29,080 bases of DNA from JAISGQ01 sp045604155 (lineage in GTDB: Bacteria; Bacillota; Clostridia; Oscillospirales; Acutalibacteraceae), in the NCBI GenBank assembly GCA_045604155.1, contig JAZUNN010000029.1, forward strand, positions 1-29,080, in the 5' to 3' direction. The first letter of the stretch is position 1. Each line of letters starts with the position of its first letter. Below are positions 1-6,353 of this stretch, piece after piece. The translations under genes were made by a program, and so were the position numbers. The notes below the pieces were generated by a model that had not been told where the DNA came from, made no database searches, and saw only the letters and a program-made list of their open reading frames with translations.

Positions 1-19
1 TTTCCTCAAATCTGTACAT
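1..19 (-). CDS. Start of an unknown minus-strand gene, running off the left edge
   Basis: Read on the minus strand, GGAGG at 29-25 is followed after 5 bases by ATG at 19-17 and the codons for MYRFEE before the window ends. A second ATG at 24-22 directly abuts the GGAGG and is a less likely start. A good promoter lies upstream at 105-77. Six residues are too few for any functional call. The string GGAGGATGTTATG around the start is identical to the one in front of the minus-strand gene that starts at 26163, so the two genes may have related translation signals. Confidence 0.4.
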
Positions 20-30
20 AACATCCTCCG

Positions 31-74
31 AAGTGCAAGCTTTTTTCTGTTTCTTCTCTTTTTTCCTTGCACTT
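31..74. repeat. Perfect 9-bp inverted repeat in a gene leader
   Basis: AAGTGCAAG (31-39) and CTTGCACTT (66-74) are perfect reverse complements around a 26-base pyrimidine-rich spacer. The outer copy lies next to the expected transcription start of the left-edge gene and the inner copy is just upstream of its GGAGG. It could be a paired operator or an mRNA stem. Function is inferred from position only. Confidence 0.55.
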
Positions 75-76
75 AT

Positions 77-105
77 ATTATATCATATTTTTCCTGTTTT
101 GTCGA
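77..105 (-). promoter_or_regulatory. Promoter for the left-edge minus-strand gene
   Basis: On the minus strand, TCGACA (105-100) and a perfect TATAAT (82-77) are separated by exactly 17 bases. Transcription would start near position 70, giving a leader of about 50 bases before the ATG at 19. The leader contains the inverted repeat 31-39/66-74. Confidence 0.6.
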
Positions 106-170
106 TATTTCGGTGAATATTTGTTTTTTGAGGAGACATTATATAAAATCCAAAATTATATGAAATATGA

Positions 171-449
171 AATGATTTTCGGCTTGTTAATCTTATAAGC
201 GAGGGAGATGTAGCCATAACGCAGGATTACGGATTAGCAGCGATGTGCCTCAGTAAAAAGGCTATTGTATTAAATCAGGACGGGAAAAGATATACCGAGG
301 ACAATATACAAGGACTTCTCGAATTTCGTGCAATATCTGCCAAAATACGCAGAAGCGGAGGACGTACCAAGGGTATGCCAAAACGTACCGAACAGCAAAA
401 TCGTGATTTTGAAAATGCGTTGATTGCTGTAATAATAGGACAAAATTAG
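171..449 (+). pseudogene. 5'-truncated remnant of a YaiI/YqxD family (DUF188) gene
   Basis: The frame is open from 171 after a TGA at 168-170 and encodes about 92 residues. It shows the conserved core of the YaiI/YqxD family: NDFRLVN, GDVAITQDYGLAAM, a KRYT.ENI..LL segment, and the C-terminal basic stretch SGGRTKGMPKRT before the stop. Family members are usually about 150 residues and begin with a short metal-binding-like DADACPVK segment; that first third is absent here. An internal ATG at 243 exists, but no ribosome site precedes it and it would cut the conserved QDYGLA motif. I read it as a decayed chromosomal gene, truncated at about 168-171, at the edge of a rearranged region. The biochemical role of the family is not firmly established. 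Confidence 0.7.
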
Positions 450-624
450 AAAAATATGCATATTACTGAAAATTCAATATGCTAAAATATGCATTAATTT
501 AATTTTTCAATATCCTATATTATGCGTAAACTAATTGTTCTTACTACTTGCATTTTTTGCAATATTATGATATACTTTATTTAAGCTTAAATATATATCA
601 TTAGTAATAAGGAAGTGACTATGG
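450..624 (+). promoter_or_regulatory. AT-rich upstream region with promoter for the first ATPase gene
   Basis: TTGCAT (548-553), a 17-base spacer and TATACT (571-576) form a promoter; TG two bases before the -10 makes it an extended -10. The 19 bases at 565-583 recur exactly at 2195-2213 in front of the next gene. Further upstream are three copies of AATATGCAT or AATATGCT, at 454-462, 477-484 and 487-495; the first is part of the 12-bp palindrome AATATGCATATT. These may be a regulator site. No gene is visible here. Confidence 0.6.
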
Positions 625-2187
625 ATGAATAAACGTTTTAATATAACCGGTTCATGTGTGCCTGATCAGCATTATATGGTTGATATAACAGAGCGACTTG
701 AAAAAATCAAAGAGATGATTGACAGGGGAGACTATTTCGTTATCAATCGAGGACGTCAGTACGGAAAAACAACTACTCTTAAAGCTCTGAATAACTATCT
801 TGCTGATTCATATTATGTTGTATCAATGGATTTTCAGCGCCAGATGAGTACAGCGAAATTTAAGGACGAGTATTCTTTCTCTGTTGCTTTTATTAAGGCA
901 TTCATTGCTTCACTTAAAAGAAATAAATGTTCAGAACAGCTTCTTTCTGCCATAAATAAGCTTGAAGAAATTATAATAGATAATCTTGATCTTGTTGATC
1001 TTTTTGTGAATTTGAGCGAGTTTTGCGGTTCGGCAGAAAAGCCTGTTGTTCTTATGATAGACGAGGTTGATCAGGCTTCAAATAACCAGGTATTTCTTGA
1101 TTTTCTTGCACAGCTTCGAGGTTATTATCTTGACAGATTTGATTCACCAACATTCAAGGCTGTAATACTTGCAGGAGTATATGATATTCGAAATTTAAAG
1201 CTGAAAATACGTGATGACTCCAATCATAAACATAATAGTCCATGGAATATTGCGGTAGATTTCAATGTTGATATGAGCCTTACCACCGATGGCATATCAG
1301 GTATGCTTACTGATTATGAAAAAGATCATAATACAGGTATGGATATAGATGATATCTCACAGCTTATATATGACTACACTTCAGGTTATCCGGTGCTTGT
1401 ATCAAATATCTGCAAACTGATTGACGAAGATATTCATGAATGGACAGGGGAGGGAATTATAAAGGCAGTAAATCAGATACTTGCCACGAATACGCCTCTA
1501 TTTGATTCTCTTATCAACAGACTTGAAGAATATCCTGAAATAAAAAAAAGCCTTTATCAGATACTAACTAAAGGGGACCGATTCTCATTTAACCCAGATC
1601 ATGAACAGACTAAGCTGCTTTTGATGTTTGGATTTGTAAAGGTTGAAGATGGTGCTGTTGTAGTAGCTAATAGGATATTTGAGACAAGGCTATATAATGA
1701 TATGCTGACTTCGGAAGAAATGAGAGCTACTCCTATATCTAAGGCAGGAGTATTTGACAAGCCGGAGTTTGTAAAAGATGGAATACTCAATGTTGAGCTT
1801 ATAATCAGTAAATTTATTGAGCATTTCCATGAGATATATGGTAATAAGCCTGATAAGTTCATTGAAGAGGACGGCAGAAAATGTTTTCTTGTATACCTTC
1901 GTCCTATAATCAATGGAGTGGGAAACTATTATATCGAGGCTCGTACACGAGATAATCGGCGTATGGATGTTGTTATAGATTACCTCGGCAAGCGATATAT
2001 CGTAGAATTAAAGATATGGCATGGGCAGAAGTATAATGAAGACGGTGAAAAGCAGCTTTCAGATTATCTTGATTCATATAAACTGAAAACTGGATATATG
2101 CTGACATTCAGCTTTAATAAGAATAAGGAAACTGGGATAAAGACTGTGAAGTACAAGGACAAGACGTTGATTGAAGCTGTTGTTTGA
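625..2187 (+). CDS. AAA-type ATPase with C-terminal PD-(D/E)XK nuclease-like domain
   Basis: A 520-residue protein. The N-terminal half is a P-loop ATPase: Walker A-like GRQYGKTT at residues 43-50 and Walker B VVLMIDEVD at 141-149. The C-terminal 85 residues look like a PD-(D/E)XK nuclease fold, with RRMDVVID (Asp448) and YIVELKIW (Glu461, Lys463) as the likely metal-binding signature. This architecture is common as many copies in Ruminococcus, Clostridia and Bacteroidetes genomes and is annotated as AAA-like ATPase; its cellular role is unknown. GGAAG at 611-615 precedes ATG 625 by 9 bases. An ATG at 621 in another frame stops after three codons. It has its own promoter and is followed 83 bases later by a gene of the same architecture. 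A role in mobile-element biology or defence is inference. Confidence 0.8.
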   Translation: MNKRFNITGSCVPDQHYMVDITERLEKIKEMIDRGDYFVINRGRQYGKTTTLKALNNYLADSYYVVSMDFQRQMSTAKFKDEYSFSVAFIKAFIASLKRNKCSEQLLSAINKLEEIIIDNLDLVDLFVNLSEFCGSAEKPVVLMIDEVDQASNNQVFLDFLAQLRGYYLDRFDSPTFKAVILAGVYDIRNLKLKIRDDSNHKHNSPWNIAVDFNVDMSLTTDGISGMLTDYEKDHNTGMDIDDISQLIYDYTSGYPVLVSNICKLIDEDIHEWTGEGIIKAVNQILATNTPLFDSLINRLEEYPEIKKSLYQILTKGDRFSFNPDHEQTKLLLMFGFVKVEDGAVVVANRIFETRLYNDMLTSEEMRATPISKAGVFDKPEFVKDGILNVELIISKFIEHFHEIYGNKPDKFIEEDGRKCFLVYLRPIINGVGNYYIEARTRDNRRMDVVIDYLGKRYIVELKIWHGQKYNEDGEKQLSDYLDSYKLKTGYMLTFSFNKNKETGIKTVKYKDKTLIEAVV

Positions 2188-2194
2188 TGACATT

Positions 2195-2213
2195 TTATGA
2201 TATACTTTATTTA
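2195..2213 (+). promoter_or_regulatory. Promoter copy in front of the second ATPase gene
   Basis: TTATGATATACTTTATTTA is identical to 565-583. It contains the extended -10 TGATATACT with TATACT at 2201-2206. The -35 region is weak. The repeat suggests that the two ATPase genes are expressed alike or descend from one duplicated locus. Confidence 0.5.
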
Positions 2214-2270
2214 GATTATACCAAACGTTGTATTGAGCGATAAAAATCGGTTATGAAGGAGATGAATGCG

Positions 2271-3863
2271 ATGAATGCTGCTAATAATCAAAATAGAAAC
2301 TTACCTGTAGGTATTCAGGATTTTGAAAAACTAAGAGAACTCCAATATGTTTATGTTGATAAAACAGAATATGTATATAAACTCGTTAAATCAAGCATCC
2401 CTTTCTTCCTGAGCAGACCGAGACGATTTGGCAAAAGTCTTTTACTGTCAACGCTCAAGGCATACTGGGAAGGTAAAAAGGAACTGTTCAGGGGACTTGC
2501 TATTGAACAGCTTGAAAAAGATAATCCGGAAGCGTGGGTTCCATATCCAGTCTTCTATTTTGATTTAAACGGTAAAGACTACACAAAAGAAAATGCAATG
2601 GAAGATGTATTGTCTGAATACCTTATACAGTGGGAGAAACAGTATCACTGCGAATCAGTTGAACTGTCTTTAGAAGGACGTTTTGCCAATTTACTGATAA
2701 ACGCTCACAAACAGACTGGACGTCGCTGTGTTGTTCTTGTCGATGAATATGATAAGCCGTTACTTGATTTAATCGATAATCCGGAATTGCAGGAACGCAA
2801 TAAATCTCTGTTCAAAGGTTTTTTTGGCAATCTTAAAAGCTGCGATGCTCATATACGATTTGTGTTCATTACAGGAGTTACAAAGTTCCATAAGATAAGT
2901 ATTTTCAGTGATCTGAATCAGTTGTTTGATATTTCAACAAATGAAGATTATGCCGCAATTTGCGGAATTACAGAAGAAGAACTGAGAAACAACTTTATGC
3001 CTGAGATAAAGAAGTTGGCTGAAAAACAAAAAATTGATGAAGAACTGTGTCTGAAAAGGCTCAAAATGCAATATGACGGATATCTTTTTCATCAGGACGG
3101 GCAAGGAGTATATAATCCATACAGCCTGCTGAAAGCCTTCTTTGCAAAAGAGTTCGGAGCATATTGGTTTGAAACAGGAACACCGACCTTCCTCGTAAAG
3201 AAGCTCCGTGCCATGGACTTTGATATTCGGAAGTTTGCGGACAAAACACTGTATGCAAGTGCAAATATGCTGAAGGATTATAGTGCTGATAACCCCGATC
3301 CTATACCGCTCCTGTATCAGACCGGTTATTTGACTATTGTTGAATATGATCCTTCCGGACGTGAATATACCCTCGCATTCCCTAACAACGAAGTCAAATA
3401 TGGCTTTCTCGAATCATTGGTGCCTGAGTATATTTCTGATTGTGGTTCAGGTTCTGGAATTGATATATTTACTCTCAGACGATATATCGTTCGTGGAGAA
3501 CTTGAAAGCGTAAAGAATGTGCTTATTGCTATTTTTGCAAGGATCACCTATACTACAAAAGACGATCCATTTGAACATTACTTTCAGACGGTTATCTATC
3601 TAATTTTCACTCTTCTTGGTCAGTTTGCGGAATGTGAGATGCATACATTTATTGGACGCATAGACTGCAAGGTTGAAACGGATAAGTTCATCTACCTGTT
3701 TGAGTTCAAGCGTGATAAGACGGCAGATGAAGCACTTAATCAGATTGAAGACAAGAGTTATACACTTCCATTTGCAGCTGATCACAGAAAAGTATATAAG
3801 ATTGGTGTATCATTTGATACAGAAAAACGTATGCTTTCCGACTGGAAGGTTGTAGAAGAATGA
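2271..3863 (+). CDS. AAA-ATPase-like protein with C-terminal PD-(D/E)XK nuclease-like domain
   Basis: A 530-residue protein of the widespread AAA-ATPase_like plus PDDEXK type. It opens with the typical LPVGIQDFEKLR and YVDKTEYVYKLV segments. The P-loop is SRPRRFGKSLLLS (residues 48-60), the acidic Walker B is VVLVDEYD (154-161), and FITGVTKFHK follows as a further family hallmark. The C-terminus has RIDCKVE (Asp465) and YLFEFKRDK (Glu478, Lys480), matching a PD-(D/E)XK active site. The frame also has ATGs at 2253 and 2262, but AAGGAG at 2256-2261 is spaced 9 bases from ATG 2271, which is therefore preferred. It is a single gene next to an analogous gene at 625-2187. The family is very common in gut anaerobes and has no established function. 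Confidence 0.85.
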   Translation: MNAANNQNRNLPVGIQDFEKLRELQYVYVDKTEYVYKLVKSSIPFFLSRPRRFGKSLLLSTLKAYWEGKKELFRGLAIEQLEKDNPEAWVPYPVFYFDLNGKDYTKENAMEDVLSEYLIQWEKQYHCESVELSLEGRFANLLINAHKQTGRRCVVLVDEYDKPLLDLIDNPELQERNKSLFKGFFGNLKSCDAHIRFVFITGVTKFHKISIFSDLNQLFDISTNEDYAAICGITEEELRNNFMPEIKKLAEKQKIDEELCLKRLKMQYDGYLFHQDGQGVYNPYSLLKAFFAKEFGAYWFETGTPTFLVKKLRAMDFDIRKFADKTLYASANMLKDYSADNPDPIPLLYQTGYLTIVEYDPSGREYTLAFPNNEVKYGFLESLVPEYISDCGSGSGIDIFTLRRYIVRGELESVKNVLIAIFARITYTTKDDPFEHYFQTVIYLIFTLLGQFAECEMHTFIGRIDCKVETDKFIYLFEFKRDKTADEALNQIEDKSYTLPFAADHRKVYKIGVSFDTEKRMLSDWKVVEE

Positions 3864-3897
3864 AACGTATGCACTAAAGACTATTTGAAATTAAAAA

Positions 3898-3916
3898 TGC
3901 CTCCGCAATGGAGGCA
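3898..3916 (-). terminator. Hairpin downstream of the second ATPase gene
   Basis: TGCCTCC (3898-3904) and GGAGGCA (3910-3916) form a perfect 7-bp stem with a 5-base loop. On the plus strand no T-run follows. On the minus strand the stem is followed by TTTTTAATTT, so it has the form of a terminator for transcription coming from the right. It may still trim the ATPase mRNA. Confidence 0.4.
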
Positions 3917-4079
3917 GATGAATAAATCAAGTCTCGTGTAAGTGCACCAATTAGTACACCAAATATCATGAAAAATTATCAGAATATAAAGGCTATAGAT
4001 CGTGAGCTGATTCTTGAAAATGGCTATTTTTAGGGGAATATGGCACTAGGTGACATTGGGCGATATGCACTCAGCAAAG
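3917..4079. other. Non-coding stretch left of the tRNA fragment
   Basis: There is no convincing gene here. A 21-codon frame at 3968-4033 (MKNYQNIK...LENGYF) has no ribosome site and may be a scrap of a lost gene. AGTGCACCAA (3941-3950) and AGTACACCAA (3953-3962) are direct near-repeats 12 bases apart. The sequence immediately left of 4080 does not resemble the 5' half of any tRNA. Confidence 0.4.
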
Positions 4080-4124
4080 CTCATAACCCGAAGGTCGTAA
4101 GTTCAAATCCTGCCGCCGCAACCA
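4080..4124 (+). pseudogene. 3' half of an initiator tRNA-Met (CAU) gene, likely attachment-site remnant
   Basis: The sequence runs from the anticodon loop CTCATAA and the 3' stem side CCCG, through variable loop AAGGTC and T-loop TTCAAAT, to the 3' acceptor side CGCCGCA and encoded ACCA. CTCATAACCCGAAGG is characteristic of initiator tRNA-Met. The D-arm, the 5' acceptor strand and the 5' side of the anticodon stem are missing, and the T-stem has one mismatch, so it cannot be functional. A terminator follows 30 bases downstream, as after many tRNA genes. A displaced tRNA 3' end is the classic scar left by a tyrosine-recombinase element that integrates into a tRNA gene. In that geometry the element lies to the left of the fragment and the old chromosome to the right. 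Confidence 0.8.
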
Positions 4125-4154
4125 TTTCTTATGCCCAAAATAGATGACAGGGCG

Positions 4155-4182
4155 AAAAACCACGCAAATGCGTGGTTTTTTT
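4155..4182 (+). terminator. Intrinsic terminator after the tRNA fragment
   Basis: CCACGC (4160-4165) pairs with GCGTGG (4170-4175) around AAAT, extended by five A/T pairs, and ends in seven Ts. It should work in both directions. It was probably the terminator of the original tRNA gene. Confidence 0.8.
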
Positions 4183-4290
4183 ATGCTCTGACGTCGAAAT
4201 TTTTTATACTAAAACCGTAGATGACATTTTGCCTTTTCAGCCTCAAAAGAGGATTTGAACGGGCGTTTTTTTATTTTCAAGAGAACCCAA

Positions 4291-4330
4291 AGCAGATTTG
4301 GAAGAAAAATTCCGAATACTGCTCTTTTTT
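4291..4330 (+). terminator. Strong terminator in the leader of the conjugation block (first)
   Basis: AGCAG-ATTTGGAA (4291-4303) pairs with TTCCGAAT-A-CTGCT (4310-4323), giving 13 pairs with one G-T pair and one bulged A around a GAAAAA loop. It is followed by CTTTTTT. It lies about 130 bases upstream of the first gene of the block. Confidence 0.65.
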
Positions 4331-4377
4331 ATTGCGAAAAACTTTCACAAAGTTTGGAACGGTTTCTTGTTCGTTAT

Positions 4378-4422
4378 GCCGAATTGATTGAGATCAAGTA
4401 TCTCGATTGGTTCGGCTTTTTT
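4378..4422 (+). terminator. Strong terminator directly upstream of the first conjugation-block gene (second)
   Basis: The arms 4378-4394 and 4400-4416 form a 17-bp stem (GCCGAA... with ...TTCGGC at the base, four G-T pairs) around a 5-base loop, followed by six Ts. It ends about 40 bases before the start codon at 4463. A terminator in this place implies either that transcription starts after it or that it is read through under some condition. Confidence 0.75.
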
Positions 4423-4462
4423 GTTTCCCTTATACTATTAAAAAGAAAGTGAGTTGATGCCA

Positions 4463-5557
4463 ATGAAGAAAATCACATTCAATGCACTGCTCAATCACAA
4501 GGCTTACAGCTACGAGCCGATGCAGATTGAAGTGGAGAAAGTTATTCCCCTCTACGGTAAGAGGTTCGAACAAATGAAAAATCATCCCCTGGATGACTGC
4601 CCCGAAATCATTGAGAACAGAGAACTGATGTATATGAAGGGCAACACAGCACACTGTATTCTCTTCCTTGATGCCAACGGCAGCGATGGAATTCTTGTGG
4701 AGGCCGAGGGTTCAGACTACGCTCGGAAGTCACAGTTCATTCCGAATGCACGAGCAATCATTGAGGCAAATGATGTTACCGCCGGAGAACGTCAGCTCCA
4801 TGCAGAACTGAAAGCTATGGCTGACCGAATCGCAGAGCTTGCTCACACAGGTCAGAAGCACTTCATCTTTGAAGATATGCTCGGCGATGAAGATTTGCGA
4901 GTGCTGATGATTCGAACGGTGGCAGAAATGCTTGACAGACGTGAAGATCTTGCAGAGGTTCGTGACCACTACCTCGGAATTACAGGTCAGGCAGATTTCA
5001 CGGTAACTGCAAAACCCACACAGGAAATGAAGCTCTATTGTCCCCTTGAGATTCAGGCTGAACCGCAGATCTATGAAACGGATTGGGATGCACCATATGA
5101 AGATGACCTTGAGGTTATTCCATCAAGCTGTGCTTGTGGCTGTGAGGATGAAATCAATGCTGCCATTGAGAAATACTCCGAGCCGGATGAAAAGCATCGT
5201 GGACTCATGATTTATTACAATGAGGATTCTCCAGTCAATGAAAAGGTCTTCTCCGCATTTCCCTCCGTTGAGGTCAGAAACGGAGAGCTTGTGGGAGTCC
5301 TTACCTGCCAGATTACAGAACCGCTTACAGATAGCGAAATGACTGAATTTCAGGATTGGTGGACTGGACAAGCAGCAGATGGGTATGGAGAGTCAATAGA
5401 ACAGAAAGAAATCAAGACCGACTCATTCGGTACGATTTATGTTAGCTTCTGGAACTCCTCCGACAGCTGGCAGATTGAAGTTGAGATGACAGATATGACA
5501 GACACCGCCGATATTGAGGAAGAAGAAAGCCTTGATATGGGCGGTATTTCTATGTGA
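4463..5557 (+). CDS. Conserved ICE accessory protein of unknown function (possibly DUF6329-type)
   Basis: A 364-residue acidic soluble protein without signal peptide or membrane segment. The N-terminal part (MKKITFNALL..., residues 1-170) resembles proteins often found at the start of Firmicutes ICE operons and labelled DUF6329; I hold that label loosely. The region around residues 215-225 has a SSCACGC cluster, and the C-terminal third is rich in Asp and Glu, ending in an EEEES tail. TTG 4454 and ATG 4457 are in frame, but GTGAG at 4449-4453 is best spaced from ATG 4463. It lies behind two tandem terminators and 13 bases before the DUF4314-like gene, so the two probably form one unit. No enzymatic motif is visible. 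Confidence 0.7.
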   Translation: MKKITFNALLNHKAYSYEPMQIEVEKVIPLYGKRFEQMKNHPLDDCPEIIENRELMYMKGNTAHCILFLDANGSDGILVEAEGSDYARKSQFIPNARAIIEANDVTAGERQLHAELKAMADRIAELAHTGQKHFIFEDMLGDEDLRVLMIRTVAEMLDRREDLAEVRDHYLGITGQADFTVTAKPTQEMKLYCPLEIQAEPQIYETDWDAPYEDDLEVIPSSCACGCEDEINAAIEKYSEPDEKHRGLMIYYNEDSPVNEKVFSAFPSVEVRNGELVGVLTCQITEPLTDSEMTEFQDWWTGQAADGYGESIEQKEIKTDSFGTIYVSFWNSSDSWQIEVEMTDMTDTADIEEEESLDMGGISM

Positions 5558-5570
5558 AAGGATGATGTGA

Positions 5571-6095
5571 ATGAATAAAATGCCAAGTAAAACACAGATT
5601 GAGATGCTCCGTGAGTGCTATCCCAAGGGCATGAGGGTACAGCTTGACCGTATGTATGACGATCCGTACCCCATTCCGCCCGGCACGAAGGGAACCGTTG
5701 TAGGCATCGACGATTACGGCCATCTGATGATGAAATGGGACAACGGCAGAACGCTGTCCCTCGTGTGGGACAAGGACAGTTTCCACAAGATCGGTATGGA
5801 GAATGTGCCTGCTGCAGAGCGTTATCCGCACCTTGTGGGATATGCCATCGACGGCAACAAGAGGCTCCGTAGCATTGAGGCGGTTGCGGAATTTATCTGC
5901 ACCCATGGTCAGTACGGCGATGTGCAGATCAAGAATGACGATGGTTTCGAACTGATTTCCACCAACGGCGTGATGATTGAGAAGATTGCCGATGAGGAAT
6001 ATGGCGAGGAACTCATGAAAATCTACCTGCAGCTACAGGAACAGTCCGCTGATGAGGACATGGACGAAACCGAAGATGTGGATATGACGATGTAA
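5571..6095 (+). CDS. DUF4314-like protein of the conjugative region
   Basis: A 174-residue protein. Residues about 5-72 match the DUF4314 pattern, a small beta-barrel-like domain with GMRVQLDRMYDD, PPGTKGTVVGIDDYG and MMKWDNGRTLSLV blocks. Such domains recur in Firmicutes conjugative elements; their role is unknown. Residues 85-155 form a second conserved part and the last 20 residues are very acidic. AAAGGA at 5557-5562 sits 8 bases before ATG 5571, and the gene follows its neighbour by 13 bases. A hairpin follows the stop. Confidence 0.75.
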   Translation: MNKMPSKTQIEMLRECYPKGMRVQLDRMYDDPYPIPPGTKGTVVGIDDYGHLMMKWDNGRTLSLVWDKDSFHKIGMENVPAAERYPHLVGYAIDGNKRLRSIEAVAEFICTHGQYGDVQIKNDDGFELISTNGVMIEKIADEEYGEELMKIYLQLQEQSADEDMDETEDVDMTM

Positions 6096-6104
6096 GACGA
6101 TTGA

Positions 6105-6142
6105 GGTTGCAGGTTTCTTTTTGAGATCTGCGACCTTTAATC
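6105..6142 (+). terminator. Probable terminator after the DUF4314-like gene
   Basis: GGTTGCAG (6105-6112) pairs with CTGCGACC (6128-6135) with one G-T pair; TTTAATCT follows. The T-run is short, so termination may be partial. Confidence 0.5.
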
Positions 6143-6144
6143 TA

Positions 6145-6173
6145 TTGAAAATGGTGGTGGGATGTGGTATAAT
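6145..6173 (+). promoter_or_regulatory. Strong promoter with TGTGGTATAAT -10 region
   Basis: TTGAAA (6145-6150), 17 bases, TATAAT (6168-6173), with ATGTGG just before the -10. It closely resembles the promoter at 14835-14863, including a downstream AATAAGAATTT element. No plausible coding start follows before the IS element. Confidence 0.7.
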
Positions 6174-6179
6174 ATAGGA

Positions 6180-6311
6180 GGTCGGGCAGACCGAAAAATA
6201 AGAATTTGACGGTCATTTTCACTCTAAAACTGTAACTGAGTATAAGCCTTTGGACTACTAATATCATTACCGCTCGTGGGAGAAAATCCAGCGGGCACTT
6301 TTTGTTACTTT
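6180..6311 (+). ncRNA. Candidate short non-coding transcript (or leader of a lost gene)
   Basis: The promoter at 6145-6173 should start transcription near 6180. No ATG with a ribosome site follows. GGTC (6180-6183) with GACC (6189-6192) gives a small hairpin, AATAAGAATTT follows at 6196-6206, and CCGCT...AGCGG (6270-6294) with inner GGA/TCC pairs is followed by T-rich sequence, resembling a terminator. The predicted transcript is about 130 bases. It could be a small RNA, or the leader of a gene removed when the IS and efflux cassette arrived. Confidence 0.35.
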
Positions 6312-6321
6312 TTTCATGAAA
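6295..6321. repeat. 27-bp direct repeat, left flank of the IS
   Basis: These 27 bases, beginning GCACTTTTTG and ending CATGAAA, are identical to 7411-7437 and abut the left inverted repeat of the IS exactly. Read as a target-site duplication it is unusually long for an IS481-type element. Confidence 0.85.
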
Positions 6322-6353
6322 TGTAGGTTTGTCAATGATGCGAGACAAAAGTT

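Noticed and set aside
3941..3962. Direct near-repeats AGTGCACCAA/AGTACACCAA as recombinase arm sites.
   Set aside because: Only two imperfect copies exist and no integrase is in the window, so the claim cannot be supported.
3968..4033. A 21-codon frame left of the tRNA fragment.
   Set aside because: It has no ribosome site and is too short to recognise; it is mentioned only as a possible scrap.
4030..4124. A complete tRNA gene ending at 4124.
   Set aside because: The sequence left of the anticodon loop does not form an acceptor 5' strand, D-arm or anticodon 5' stem, so only a half gene is present.
4255..4452. A 65-codon plus-strand frame before the first conjugation-block gene.
   Set aside because: It runs through two terminator hairpins, has no ribosome site and no recognisable protein pattern.
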